Shown piece by piece: positions 47,395-56,632 of a stretch of 64,000 nt of DNA. The notes under the pieces are model-generated. The model was not told the DNA's origin. It saw nothing but the letters and a program-made list of their open reading frames with translations, and did not search any database. The stretch is from Enterococcus gallinarum NBRC 100675 (GTDB lineage: Bacteria; Bacillota; Bacilli; Lactobacillales; Enterococcaceae). Each line of letters starts with the position of its first letter. Position 1 is the stretch's first letter. The translations under genes and the position numbers were made by a program. The stretch covers positions 154,097 through 218,096 of the forward strand of contig NZ_BCQE01000004.1 of the NCBI RefSeq assembly GCF_001544275.1, read 5' to 3'.

Positions 47395-48161
47395 TCTTTG
47401 GGTTTCAGGATATCTTGCCACTGTCCCATTTGATCAATAAATTTTTTGCTTTTCAAATGTAAGCCAACATATTCATCATACAATAAATCAATTACCTGAC
47501 GAATCGCTTGCTTCGTTTCTGGTTTTAACTTGATCGATGCGATTTGTTCATAAGAGATTTGTGCAAACAAACGAATAAAATGGATTGCCCTTGGATCACC
47601 GTGATAACGATGGTCATCTAAGGCCCAATGCTTTTCACATATGACGCCATTGTATTTCGAGGAATAATCAAAGCGGCCTTCTGTTTGTCCGCAGACCGCA
47701 CAGTGGGCCCATATCGGTGAGACCCCAAAACGCTGCAGCAACTGAATCTCAAAAATATTGGCGATGATCTCTGCATCATTATCAGCATCCATCAACTGCA
47801 AAGCTTCATGTAAGAAATGATAGAGATTTGGATCGTACACGCGGTCATCGATCGCAGAGTCAGCCAGATTCAATAGATACGTAGCATAGCCTGCAAGAAA
47901 AATATCACCTTGGATTTTGCGAAAAGAATGGATATCTTTGGCATTATTCAAGAATGACAAGCCCTCTGAACGAATATTTCCAATATAGGTCGCTTCAGTG
48001 TACGAAAGCAGAGCTGGCGTTAAAGGATTATTCTTGCGGTGGGCACCTTTTACATAGAACATTTGCTTTCCAGCCGATTCAGTGAATATTTTGACCAATT
48101 TATCTTTTTCTTTATGGTCCCTAGTAAATAACAAGATCCCTTTTGTTTCAACTAAATTCAT
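47385..48161 (-). CDS. recO: DNA repair protein RecO
   Basis: Loads RecA onto SSB-coated DNA with RecR. The 258 residues have an N-terminal OB fold (ETKGILLFTRDHKEKDKLVKIFT) and a zinc site (CAVCG and a later Cys). ATG 48161 lies seven bases after GGAGC; a TTG two codons earlier is less likely. Follows era on the same strand. Confidence 0.92.
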   Translation of the reverse strand: MNLVETKGILLFTRDHKEKDKLVKIFTESAGKQMFYVKGAHRKNNPLTPALLSYTEATYIGNIRSEGLSFLNNAKDIHSFRKIQGDIFLAGYATYLLNLADSAIDDRVYDPNLYHFLHEALQLMDADNDAEIIANIFEIQLLQRFGVSPIWAHCAVCGQTEGRFDYSSKYNGVICEKHWALDDHRYHGDPRAIHFIRLFAQISYEQIASIKLKPETKQAIRQVIDLLYDEYVGLHLKSKKFIDQMGQWQDILKPKDQR

Positions 48162-48184
48162 GAACAACGCTCCTTTCTAAACCA

Positions 48185-48227
48185 GAAAGCTGAAGCAGCT
48201 CAATTCCCTTCGCTTGCTCCAGCTTTC
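48185..48227 (-). other. Hairpin in the era-recO gap
   Basis: Stem GAAAGCTGGAGCAAGC against GCTGCTTCAGCTTTC (minus strand) with two mismatches and a 12-base loop, no T-run after it. It may slow transcription or protect mRNA between era and recO. Confidence 0.4.
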
Positions 48228-48276
48228 TTTGTCTTTTCTCTCATCAAACTTCTTAGCTGATCTTGTTTAGAGAAGA

Positions 48277-49176
48277 TTAATAATCATCGTTCCGATAACC
48301 GTAGTCTGTCAGGAAGGTTTGTTTGTCTCGCCAGTCTTTTTGAACTTTGACCCATAACTCCAAGTAAACTTTATCATCTAACAAATGCTCGATATCTAAT
48401 CGTGCTTTTGTTCCGATTTGTTTCAGCATTTTGCCGCCTTTTCCAATAATGATTCCTTTTTGGCTATCCCGTTCAACGACGATCGTTGCTTGAATATGAA
48501 CTTTATCATTTTCATCCCGTTTCATCGAGTCAACCACCACAGCGACTGAGTGAGGCACTTCGTCTCTAGTCAGTAATAGCACTTTTTCCCGCACTAATTC
48601 TGAAACGATGAAATACTCTGGATGGTCTGTGATTTGATCCTCAGGAAAATATTGGGGTCCTTCCGGCATTTGATCAATGACTAATCTCATCAATGTCTCA
48701 AAGTTATTTCCTTCCGTTGCCGAAATCGGCACGATCTCCGCAAACGTCATTTGAGCCGCATAATCTTCGATAATAGCTAAAAGTTCATCCGGATGTACTT
48801 TATCGATTTTATTGATGACTAGAAAGACCGGCGTCTCGTTTTTCCGCAGCCGCTCGATAATGAAGTCATCGCCCTTCCCCCGTTTTTGATCGGCACTGAT
48901 CATAAATAAGGTCACATCGACTTCCCGAAGTGCACTATAGGCAGTTTCCACCATGAAATCTCCTAAGCGATGTTTTGGCTTATGGATTCCAGGAGTATCG
49001 ATAAAAACGATTTGTGCATCTGGTGTTGTGTAAACCCCTTGGATTTTATTTCGGGTCGTTTGCGCTTTGTCGCTCATGATAGCGATTTTTTGACCTACTA
49101 CGCGATTAAGTAATGTGGATTTACCAACGTTGGGCCGGCCAACAATGGCAGCAAAGCCTGATTTATGTGTTGTCAT
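48277..49176 (-). CDS. era: GTPase Era
   Basis: Ribosome-assembly GTPase that binds 16S rRNA. The 299 residues have G1 GRPNVGKS (13-20), G3 DTPG, G4 NKID and a C-terminal KH domain ([20 protein letters not shown]). GAGGAGATCACCT precedes the ATG. Part of the conserved phoH-pgpH-ybeY-dgkA-era cluster. Confidence 0.97.
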   Translation of the reverse strand: MTTHKSGFAAIVGRPNVGKSTLLNRVVGQKIAIMSDKAQTTRNKIQGVYTTPDAQIVFIDTPGIHKPKHRLGDFMVETAYSALREVDVTLFMISADQKRGKGDDFIIERLRKNETPVFLVINKIDKVHPDELLAIIEDYAAQMTFAEIVPISATEGNNFETLMRLVIDQMPEGPQYFPEDQITDHPEYFIVSELVREKVLLLTRDEVPHSVAVVVDSMKRDENDKVHIQATIVVERDSQKGIIIGKGGKMLKQIGTKARLDIEHLLDDKVYLELWVKVQKDWRDKQTFLTDYGYRNDDY

Positions 49177-49203
49177 AGGTGATCTCCTCTGTGTGTTATC
49201 TTT

Positions 49204-49599
49204 CTAAAAGAACTCTAAAATTTTAGGTATAAAAATGATTGCCGCAACGATCAATGCAAAGAATGCAGTCATCAGGACTGCTCCTGCCGCCATATCTTTG
49301 ATTTTTTTGCCAATGGGATGGAAGTGAAAATCGGTAAACATATCAACGACATTCTCAAAGACTGTGTTGACGATTTCCACGATCCAAACCAAGAATACCG
49401 ACAATAACAACCAGAGCCATTCCATTTGATTTAATCTAAAGACAAATCCCGCAATGATCGCAACGATGCCTAATAAGACATGTTTGCGCATATTGCGCTC
49501 TTCGTCAAAGACGGTCTTGATTCCTGTAAAGGCAAATTCAATGGATGTGATAAATTGTTTGTTTTTTTCTGTATTCTTATCTTTTGAGTCCATAGGCAT
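49204..49599 (-). CDS. dgkA: Diacylglycerol/undecaprenol kinase
   Basis: Small membrane kinase of 131 residues with three helices and the family core EERNMRKHVLLG, WIVEIVNTVFENVVDM. In Gram-positives this type phosphorylates undecaprenol for cell-wall lipid recycling. The ATG at 49599 lies eight bases after AAGGA and overlaps ybeY by 23 bases; another ATG two codons later is possible. Confidence 0.88.
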   Translation of the reverse strand: MPMDSKDKNTEKNKQFITSIEFAFTGIKTVFDEERNMRKHVLLGIVAIIAGFVFRLNQMEWLWLLLSVFLVWIVEIVNTVFENVVDMFTDFHFHPIGKKIKDMAAGAVLMTAFFALIVAAIIFIPKILEFF

Positions 49600-50053
49600 C
49601 CAATATTTCCTTTTGCAGACCGAACATTTCTTTCTCATCTTCTGGCGTCATATGATCATAACCATTGATATGCAAAAATCCATGCAGTGCTAAAAAGCCC
49701 AATTCCCGATCATAGCTGTGTCCATACTCACTAGCTTGCTCTTTTGCCCGCTCGACTGAAATCATGATATCCCCGAGATTTCTCGGCATAGCTGGCATTT
49801 CATCATCAAAGATGATCGGCAACTCTTCTTCCGTTTCTTCTTCTAAAGCAAAACTGATGACATCTGTCGGTTGATCTTTATCACGATAGTCACGATTGAT
49901 GATTTGGATAGCGGCATTGTCCATGAAGGTGACAGACATTTCCGTATCCTCAGGCAGCTTCAAATAGTCTGCCGCATATTGCAGCAGTTCATCAATTTCA
50001 TTGATTTTCTCTTGACTCACTGTATTTGTTTCATCTAAAAAAGCAATCTCCAT
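49577..50053 (-). CDS. ybeY: Endoribonuclease YbeY (16S rRNA maturation)
   Basis: 158 residues with the metal-binding H3-H5-H motif HGFLHINGYDH and the RDKDQPTDVISF segment. Works in 16S 3'-end processing and ribosome quality control. Its ATG touches the pgpH stop and its end overlaps dgkA. Confidence 0.95.
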   Translation of the reverse strand: MEIAFLDETNTVSQEKINEIDELLQYAADYLKLPEDTEMSVTFMDNAAIQIINRDYRDKDQPTDVISFALEEETEEELPIIFDDEMPAMPRNLGDIMISVERAKEQASEYGHSYDRELGFLALHGFLHINGYDHMTPEDEKEMFGLQKEILDAYGLKR

Positions 50054-52254
50054 TACCGATCTCTTCTTTCTTGTTCTTCTTTCATTTTTTCCGCTTCGGA
50101 TTTCATTTTTGGATATTTGATCCGCGAATGGAATGTACTACACAATCCATTGACTAAGGACTTTTCAATGATACGAATTTCATGCAATGTCAATCCGGAC
50201 TCATCTAATTGTCCATCCAGAATCCGATCATTGATCAAATTCGAAACAAATTCCTTGATTTTCTGATCTGTGGGATTATCCATTGCCCGCACAGCAGCTT
50301 CACAACTATCCGCGATACTAACGACCCCGGCTTCTCTTGTTTGTGGTTTTGGTCCAGGATAGCGAAAATCGGCTTCTGTCACTTCTGGATTACGCTCTTT
50401 TGCTTTGACATAGAAATAACGCATCAAGGTTGTTCCATGGTGCTGGCGACAAATATCCACCACCATCTGAGGCATTTTCTCATTTTCTAAAAGAACCGCT
50501 CCATCGATCACATGACCGAAAATGATTTGCTTGCTGTCTTCCGGAAGCAAAAAGTTATGGGGATTTTCAGCCCCTGCGGGTAAATTCTCGACAAAGAAAT
50601 TCGCATGCTTTAATTTACCGATATCATGATAGTAACAAGCGACCCGTGTCAGTAAACTTTGTCCACCGATCTCTGCTACAGCATTCGCACTCAAATTGGC
50701 GACCATCATACTATGATGATAGGTTCCTGGTGCTTCTTCCAGCAATTGTTTAAGTAACGGGTGATTTGGATTACTTAGTTCGTTCAGAACGATCATGCTA
50801 TTGTCTGAGACCAATAACTCAATGTATTGATGCAAACCAATCGTTAGTAGATAGCTAAGTAATGAACCCGCTAAGGCACAAATGATCGTCGTCCAGGTAT
50901 TGCCTCTCGCGAAATCCATCCCTTGGAAAATCACTAACATGACACTTAATAAGAACGGAAAGACGATGACCCACACAATGGCTGTTCGTCCTTGACTGGC
51001 GATCCGTTCCCTTCTGATCATTGTTCCCATCAATCCAGAGAACAAATAGGTTACCAAGACAGTGGTCAGCATATTCGTACCGCTGGAATCAAAATAAATG
51101 AAAATCGCATTGATCACTTGAAACATTGCAGCTAGAATTCCCAAACGCCGACTTGAGAATATATTCAAGATCAGCGGGGTAAAGGCAGCTGGAAAGAATA
51201 ACGGAATGAACGCGATGAGTTCAGACTGAAATAGTTGGAAAAATTTCATCAATAAAATACTAAAAATCATCGCAATGACATAAAAGGTCACAGCATTCAT
51301 CCGTTTGTCTTCGTTTTTTGTCTGCCGTGTGTAATAAAAGAGCATGAGCATCTGTAAAGCAGCAGTAAAAACTAAAGCAATCAACGGAAATACAGAGAAG
51401 GTTTGACTCGTCAGACCGAGAAGCTGCAATTTTTCTAATGCATTTGAATCAATCTGCGAGCCTTCCCGGACAATGATCTCACCTTGATAGATCATAACAG
51501 GCTGAACAGCGTCTTTGGCAGCTTGCCGCGCTTCTTCCGTTCGTTTCTCATTAGGAAAATCGTTGACAACGATTCCTTGATTGACTAAAAAGCGTAATGC
51601 TGTTGCCATTTCAGAAGTTACATCCAAAAATTGGATCTTTTCTTCAGCTTCTGATCGAAAAGTACTCAATTCAGATTGGCGGATCTGTTTAGCCATTTGT
51701 TCATCAACAAGCTGCAGCGCATAATCTCTTACCGTATTCAGCTGATTACTATTCAATGAAAATAATGTCGACAAAAAATTATTGGTCAGTGCTTGATAAA
51801 AGTCAAGTTCATCATCACTCATTTTTTCAAATTCTTTTTTTAAAGTGGCGATATACTCTTCTGTATCCGGTTTAGGAACATTTTCATTTTCACCAGCAGC
51901 TTTGACCGCAGCTTCATATTTCGTATTGACAGTCTTGTTGACTGTCTCGATCAATTCAAACAGATGATTGATCCGTTCATGTTGAACTTGTGCCAAATCG
52001 TCTTGATACGTGTATTCAGGCGAGACGGCTTCAGCGGCTAGCGTACGTTTTTGTTCAGTAGCAGTTGTGTTTTCAATCGTTTTGTTGGCTCGGATATTTT
52101 CTTCCGCAACCTGCCCCTCGCTATAGTCGACATTGTTTTGTTTTACACTGGAAAACATGATCCCAATAGATAAAACAAAAAAGAGCACCATAAGCAGCGG
52201 CAGGTAAAAGCGGCCTAATTTTTCTCGAAAATTCCGTAACGGTTGTATGATCAT
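50053..52254 (-). CDS. pgpH: 7TMR-HD cyclic-di-AMP phosphodiesterase PgpH
   Basis: 733 residues: an N-terminal membrane helix, a long extracellular 7TMR-HDED domain (about 45-290), seven membrane helices (about 295-480) and a cytoplasmic HD domain (HHSMMVANLSANAVAEIGG, YYHDIGKL). Hydrolyses c-di-AMP, controlling potassium and osmotic balance. The ATG at 52254 follows GGAGGGGTAAA; the frame opens seven codons earlier. Confidence 0.93.
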   Translation of the reverse strand: MIIQPLRNFREKLGRFYLPLLMVLFFVLSIGIMFSSVKQNNVDYSEGQVAEENIRANKTIENTTATEQKRTLAAEAVSPEYTYQDDLAQVQHERINHLFELIETVNKTVNTKYEAAVKAAGENENVPKPDTEEYIATLKKEFEKMSDDELDFYQALTNNFLSTLFSLNSNQLNTVRDYALQLVDEQMAKQIRQSELSTFRSEAEEKIQFLDVTSEMATALRFLVNQGIVVNDFPNEKRTEEARQAAKDAVQPVMIYQGEIIVREGSQIDSNALEKLQLLGLTSQTFSVFPLIALVFTAALQMLMLFYYTRQTKNEDKRMNAVTFYVIAMIFSILLMKFFQLFQSELIAFIPLFFPAAFTPLILNIFSSRRLGILAAMFQVINAIFIYFDSSGTNMLTTVLVTYLFSGLMGTMIRRERIASQGRTAIVWVIVFPFLLSVMLVIFQGMDFARGNTWTTIICALAGSLLSYLLTIGLHQYIELLVSDNSMIVLNELSNPNHPLLKQLLEEAPGTYHHSMMVANLSANAVAEIGGQSLLTRVACYYHDIGKLKHANFFVENLPAGAENPHNFLLPEDSKQIIFGHVIDGAVLLENEKMPQMVVDICRQHHGTTLMRYFYVKAKERNPEVTEADFRYPGPKPQTREAGVVSIADSCEAAVRAMDNPTDQKIKEFVSNLINDRILDGQLDESGLTLHEIRIIEKSLVNGLCSTFHSRIKYPKMKSEAEKMKEEQERRDR

Positions 52255-52275
52255 TTTACCCCTCCTGTCCGACAA

Positions 52276-53250
52276 TCAACGTTTTTCTTTACTATCGGAT
52301 TCCTCATAGGCACGTATAATGTCTGCAACGACTGGATGACGAACGACATCTCCTGCTTCAAAGTGCGCGAACGCAATTTTAGGAATTGCTTCTAACGCTC
52401 GTTGCGCATGAATCAGTCCGCTCGTTGTTCCTTTTGGTAAATCAATTTGACTTGTATCGCCATTAACGATCATTTTTGAATTAAATCCTAGGCGGGTCAA
52501 AAACATTTTCATTTGGGCAATGGTGGTATTCTGTGCCTCATCAAGAATCACAAAAGCATCTTCCAAAGTCCGCCCCCTCATATAGGCTAGCGGAGCAATC
52601 TCGATCACGCCGCGTTCCATCAAACGATTGGTATGATCCATCCCAAAGATTTGATAAAGTGCATCATAAACGGGACGCAAATAGGGATCGACTTTTTCTT
52701 TCAGATCACCTGGTAAAAAGCCAAGATTTTCACCTGCTTCAACAGCGGGTCGCGTCAAGATGATTTTTTGAACTTGTCCTTTCTTCAATGCCGCAATGGC
52801 CATGACAACGGCAAGAAACGTCTTTCCTGTTCCTGCTGGTCCAACGCCAAAAACGACATCATGGGTTCTGATGGCTTCAATATATTTCTTTTGTCCGGCA
52901 TTTTTTGCGCGGATCGGCTTACCGTTACGATCTTTGATGATTTCTTCTTCATACATATCTGTGAAATAATCTAAGTTTCCTTTATTTGCCATGTTCAATG
53001 CCGTAATAACATCTGGCGTGCTGATATTGATCCCTCGTTTGATCAACTCTTGCAGCGCATGGATCACGGATTGGGCTTTTTCAGCGGCTGTCTTTTCACC
53101 AATGATTTGGATCATTTCCCCGCGGGTATGAATCGTTGTTTGTGTAGCATCTTCGATGACTTTGATATGTTTGTCATGGGAACCCAACAACAAACTAATA
53201 TCATCATTTTGAGTCAGTTGGATTTCCAAAGAAATACGCTCTTCTGTCAA
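52276..53250 (-). CDS. phoH: PhoH-family ATPase (TTG start)
   Basis: 324 residues with an N-terminal KH-like segment and the PhoH ATPase: Walker A GPAGTGKT, LTRPAVEAGENLGFLPGD and Walker B FVILDEAQNTT. An ATG nine codons upstream has no ribosome-binding site, and the AAAGGAG for TTG 53250 lies inside that extension. The resulting N-terminus (TEERISLEIQL) matches the usual family start. Probably an RNA-associated ATPase; it sits beside ybeY as in many Firmicutes. Confidence 0.9.
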   Translation of the reverse strand: MTEERISLEIQLTQNDDISLLLGSHDKHIKVIEDATQTTIHTRGEMIQIIGEKTAAEKAQSVIHALQELIKRGINISTPDVITALNMANKGNLDYFTDMYEEEIIKDRNGKPIRAKNAGQKKYIEAIRTHDVVFGVGPAGTGKTFLAVVMAIAALKKGQVQKIILTRPAVEAGENLGFLPGDLKEKVDPYLRPVYDALYQIFGMDHTNRLMERGVIEIAPLAYMRGRTLEDAFVILDEAQNTTIAQMKMFLTRLGFNSKMIVNGDTSQIDLPKGTTSGLIHAQRALEAIPKIAFAHFEAGDVVRHPVVADIIRAYEESDSKEKR

Positions 53251-53419
53251 ATAAGTTACAGCTCCTTTTTTAGGCATTCTAGTTTATAATACCACACAAT
53301 CGCTAAAAGCAAAATTACTTGTAAGCTTCAAGAAACGTTTTGGCAGCGTTCTTTGCAATTTATTAATAGTTTGTTTTTCGGTCATTGATTCTACTTAAAA
53401 ATACTCACTAAGATAGAAC

Positions 53420-53455
53420 AAAAAAGCCGTAAGCATCCAATAAGATGCTTACGGC
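53420..53455 (-). terminator. Terminator of rpsU-yqeY
   Basis: 12-base perfect stem GCCGTAAGCATC/GATGCTTACGGC with a six-base loop and six T on the minus strand. Confidence 0.92.
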
Positions 53456-53461
53456 GTGTCC

Positions 53462-53911
53462 TTACATTTGCTCTAATAATTCTTTGACGATCGCATTCAC
53501 TTGGTTGCCGTCTGCTTTGCCTTTTACTTGAGGCATCACAGCGCCCATCACTTTTCCGAATTCCTTCGGAGAAGAAACACCTGTTTTTTCGATCGCACCA
53601 GCAACGATTTGGCGAATTTCCGCTTCATCAAGTTGTGCCGGCAAGTATTTTTCAACAATTGCAATTTCACCTTTGACTTTTTCAGCCAGATCGGTACGGT
53701 CGGCTTTCTCAAATTCAGTCAGAGAATCACGACGTTGTTTCATTTCGCGAGACAACACAGTCAACTCTTCCTCTTCGTTCAAGTCGGCACCTTTTTTGAT
53801 CTGTTCGTTTTGAATCGATGCTTTCAACATGCGAATCACCTGCAACGTTTCCTTGTCTTTGGCTTTCATCGCTGTTTTCATGTCATCATTCAGTGTACTT
53901 AGTAGCGTCAC
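53462..53911 (-). CDS. yqeY: GatB/YqeY-domain protein
   Basis: 149 residues, helical, related to the C-terminal tRNA-binding domain of GatB; its role is unknown. Typical segments: DMKTAMKAKDKETLQVIRML and EFGKVMGAVMPQVKGKADG. The start is GTG 53911 with GGAG eight bases upstream, giving the family N-terminus. Directly follows rpsU. Confidence 0.9.
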   Translation of the reverse strand: MTLLSTLNDDMKTAMKAKDKETLQVIRMLKASIQNEQIKKGADLNEEEELTVLSREMKQRRDSLTEFEKADRTDLAEKVKGEIAIVEKYLPAQLDEAEIRQIVAGAIEKTGVSSPKEFGKVMGAVMPQVKGKADGNQVNAIVKELLEQM

Positions 53912-53944
53912 ACTACCAGCTCCAATTCTCAAAACAGTAGAAAA

Positions 53945-54121
53945 TTAGAATTTTTTACGTTTTCTAGCTGCTTCAGATTTTTTCTTACGCTTTACACTTG
54001 GTTTTTCGTAAAATTCACGTTTACGAGATTCCTGTAAAGTACCCGCTTTTGACACGGAACGTTTGAAGCGACGAAGAGCATCGTCAAGTGATTCGTTTTT
54101 GCGAACGACTGTTTTTGACAT
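53945..54121 (-). CDS. rpsU: 30S ribosomal protein S21
   Basis: 58-residue basic protein, [20 protein letters not shown] to RKRKKF, with GGAGGGAGGG before the ATG. Read directly from the sequence. Forms an operon with yqeY, the usual Firmicute arrangement. Confidence 0.97.
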   Translation of the reverse strand: MSKTVVRKNESLDDALRRFKRSVSKAGTLQESRKREFYEKPSVKRKKKSEAARKRKKF

Positions 54122-54289
54122 GTAAATTCCCTCCCTCCGAGCTTAAAAAGTAACCGTATTTGTCATTGAAATAAAATCTCAAAAAACAAGACTGTCCTTT
54201 GAAAATTATAGCTAACCCCTGAAAAAGTGTCAAGGTATTCTATTAAAAAAGTCGATGAACTTCCTGATTCAATCTTAGAATCCGAACAA

Positions 54290-54721
54290 TCAGCGACAAT
54301 CTTCACATCTGCCTAGAATTTCAAAACGATGGCCTTCGATACTACACCCGGGCAATTGTTCTTGAAAGAAATCCATTGGACAAATATGCAGCTCTTTTGT
54401 TTTGCCACAAACCGTGCAAATAAAATGATGATGGTGATGATCTTCCAATTCCACGCAGCAATTATAACGAAATTTCATTTCTCCATTCAATTCAGTCTCT
54501 TCCAAGATACCAATCTCAGAAAAGTCATGAAGGTTGCGATAGATCGTGTCATAACTTAGACCTGGGTATTCTTCAGACATGAATTCATGGATTTCTTTTG
54601 CCGGCAAATAACGGTTGCGTTTCACTAAATAAGTAATGATAGCTTCTCTTTTTTTGGTATATTTATAGCCATGTTCTTTTAATATCGACATAGCTTGCTC
54701 AATCAATGGTTGATTTTTCAT
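54290..54721 (-). CDS. zur: Fur-family metalloregulator, probably Zur
   Basis: 143 residues with the Fur winged helix (YTKKREAIITYLVKRNRYLPAKEIHEFM) and two CxxC pairs for the structural zinc (CTVC and CEDC). A His-rich stretch DHHHHHF also stands in the regulatory metal site region. Enterococci have Fur, PerR and Zur; the upstream box fits the zinc operator, and position beside ppsR matches the E. faecalis zur gene as I know it. The ATG at 54721 follows GGAGGGATTCG; the frame is open 35 codons further but reads as leader. Confidence 0.8.
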   Translation of the reverse strand: MKNQPLIEQAMSILKEHGYKYTKKREAIITYLVKRNRYLPAKEIHEFMSEEYPGLSYDTIYRNLHDFSEIGILEETELNGEMKFRYNCCVELEDHHHHHFICTVCGKTKELHICPMDFFQEQLPGCSIEGHRFEILGRCEDCR

Positions 54722-54735
54722 CGAATCCCTCCAGT

Positions 54736-54756
54736 AAATCAAAATCATTCCGATTT
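54736..54756. promoter_or_regulatory. Zur-type operator between zur and ppsR
   Basis: Minus strand AAATCGGAAT-G-ATTTTGATTT matches the Bacillus Zur box (AAATCGTAAT-N-ATTACGATTT) at all but three positions. It lies in the zur leader and reaches the -35 region of the divergent ppsR promoter. Confidence 0.7.
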
Positions 54757-54772
54757 TTAGCGATCGTAAGTA

Positions 54773-54781
54773 TGGTATAAT
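54773..54781 (+). promoter_or_regulatory. ppsR promoter (extended -10)
   Basis: TGGTATAAT: a perfect -10 TATAAT with the TGn extension. The -35 region (54753-54758, ATTTTT) is poor and overlaps the Zur-type box. Confidence 0.65.
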
Positions 54782-54814
54782 GAAATTATCAAAAATGCAA
54801 GAGAGGATTTTACT

Positions 54815-55663
54815 ATGAACCCACAAGAAACGATTGTCACGATTTTTGTCTTGTCCGATTCAGCAGGAGAAACGGCCTCCAAATTAGCTCAAGCAACGAT
54901 GGCACAGTACCCGAGTGTTGAATTCAATTTATTTCGGCGTACCTTTATTCACACCAAAGAACACTTGATCCAGGCGTTGACTGATGCCAAAAAACACGAT
55001 GCCATTATTTTGCACACACTGATCAACGATGAGCTAGTCTCGCTAACCAATCACTTTTGTGAAGAAGCCGACCTATATCATTTTGATGTATTGACTCCTC
55101 CTGTTACCGAGGTAGAAAAACGCACAGGTGTCGCTCCATCGCGAGAACCCGGCGCATTGCATCATTTAAACAAAAATTATTTCAAACGTATCAAAGCAAT
55201 GGAATTCGCTGTTAAATACGATGATGGAAAAGACCCACGAGGTTTTCTCGAAGCCGATGTCGTTTTGTTAGGTGTTTCCCGAACATCAAAAACTCCGCTA
55301 AGTCTTTTCTTAGCCAACAAAAACTTAAAGGTGGCGAATTTGCCTCTTGTGCCCCAAGCACATATTCCTAAGCAGTTGTGGGAAATCGAACCGAGTAAAA
55401 TCGTTGGGTTAACGAATGATCCCGACGTTTTAAACAGCATACGCAAAGAACGGATGCGTTCTTACGGATTGAATCCAGACACGGCGTATTCAGATATTGA
55501 AAAAATCCGGGCTGAATTAGAGTTCGCCAATGATCTTTATCAAAAATTGGGCTGCATTGTCATTAATGTTGCCTCTCTTTCAATTGAAGAGACAGCTTCC
55601 ATGATTTTGAATGCATTGAATTTGGAAGACCATAGTTACTACACGTCAGAAACAGAAGAATAA
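54815..55663 (+). CDS. ppsR: Bifunctional kinase/pyrophosphorylase regulating PPDK or PEP synthase
   Basis: 282 residues of the DUF299 family (VLSDSAGETASKLAQATMAQ, P-loop GVSRTSKTPLS). It inactivates pyruvate phosphate dikinase or PEP synthase by ADP-dependent phosphorylation and reactivates it. No ppdK or ppsA is in the window. AGAGAGGATTTTACT precedes the ATG. Divergent from zur. Confidence 0.9.
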   Translation: MNPQETIVTIFVLSDSAGETASKLAQATMAQYPSVEFNLFRRTFIHTKEHLIQALTDAKKHDAIILHTLINDELVSLTNHFCEEADLYHFDVLTPPVTEVEKRTGVAPSREPGALHHLNKNYFKRIKAMEFAVKYDDGKDPRGFLEADVVLLGVSRTSKTPLSLFLANKNLKVANLPLVPQAHIPKQLWEIEPSKIVGLTNDPDVLNSIRKERMRSYGLNPDTAYSDIEKIRAELEFANDLYQKLGCIVINVASLSIEETASMILNALNLEDHSYYTSETEE

Positions 55664-55686
55664 CCAGCCACAAACGTTTTGAACAA

Positions 55687-55740
55687 AAAGATCCCCAGAA
55701 TAATGGTCAGCTAGACTGTACCATTATTCTGGGGATCTTT
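55687..55740. terminator. Bidirectional terminator between ppsR and thrB
   Basis: 21-base perfect stem (55687-55707 with 55720-55740; core ATCCCCAGAATAATGG), 12-base loop; serves the converging ppsR and hom-thrC-thrB transcripts. Confidence 0.9.
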
Positions 55741-55762
55741 GCTTGTGTCAAATCAGAAAAGT

Positions 55763-56632
55763 CTAAAAGACTTGGACGCCTTCGCGATCGATCTGCAGCT
55801 GTTCGATCGCTGCATTGGTCTCGAGCGCATGGAGAAGGCGGCAGATCTTATCTGCCTTTTCGGGTGGGACAATCGCTAAGACAGTTGGTCCAGCCCCACT
55901 CAAGAAGCAGCCATAACCGCCTTCTTCTTCACAAATTTGGCGGATCGTGGATAAATGCGGAATTAATTTTTCGCGATAATTCTCATGAAAACGATCCGCC
56001 TGCATCATTTTACCTGCTAAAGGTAGATTCCCTTTGATCACTGCTGCGATCATCACATTGGCGATTGCACTAGATTCAACAGCAGTTGAAAAGTCCAGTG
56101 TTTTAGGGAGGACATTCCGACTAGCTTCTGTCAACAATTGTTCTTGCGGAATATAAGCAACGATATCGCATTCCGGAAAATGATGTTTAACAACATAAGT
56201 TTGTTTATGTTCATGATCAAAGGCCGTAATCAGAAAATCGCCATAAATTGCTGGTGCCACATTGTCGGGGTGACCTTCAATGGCCGTTGCAATATCAACT
56301 TTCTGTGCATCACTTAAGTTCAGGTGTCCTAAACGATTGGCTAATTCGATTCCAGCCACGATAACCGATGAACTGCTGCCTAATCCCCGTGCTAAAGGTA
56401 TATCTGAGTACATGCGGATTTTACGCGGTGTAAGTGTAGGTGCAAGCTTTAGCGCGACACGTAACAGCAGATTACTTTCATCATTAGGAATTTCACTGCC
56501 AAGTTCATGTAAGATCTCCCATCGGTCACTTTCTTCCATAATTTCAATGAATAGATATTTTGAGAGAGCAATCCCGCAAGAATCAAAACCAGGTCCTAAA
56601 TTTGCACTGGTTGCAGGAACGCGAATCTTCAT
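55763..56632 (-). CDS. thrB: Homoserine kinase
   Basis: GHMP kinase of 289 residues phosphorylating homoserine. N-terminal [20 protein letters not shown], the phosphate loop [19 protein letters not shown] and C-terminal [14 protein letters not shown]. Its ATG overlaps the thrC stop (ATGA). Last gene of hom-thrC-thrB. Confidence 0.97.
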   Translation of the reverse strand: MKIRVPATSANLGPGFDSCGIALSKYLFIEIMEESDRWEILHELGSEIPNDESNLLLRVALKLAPTLTPRKIRMYSDIPLARGLGSSSSVIVAGIELANRLGHLNLSDAQKVDIATAIEGHPDNVAPAIYGDFLITAFDHEHKQTYVVKHHFPECDIVAYIPQEQLLTEASRNVLPKTLDFSTAVESSAIANVMIAAVIKGNLPLAGKMMQADRFHENYREKLIPHLSTIRQICEEEGGYGCFLSGAGPTVLAIVPPEKADKICRLLHALETNAAIEQLQIDREGVQVF

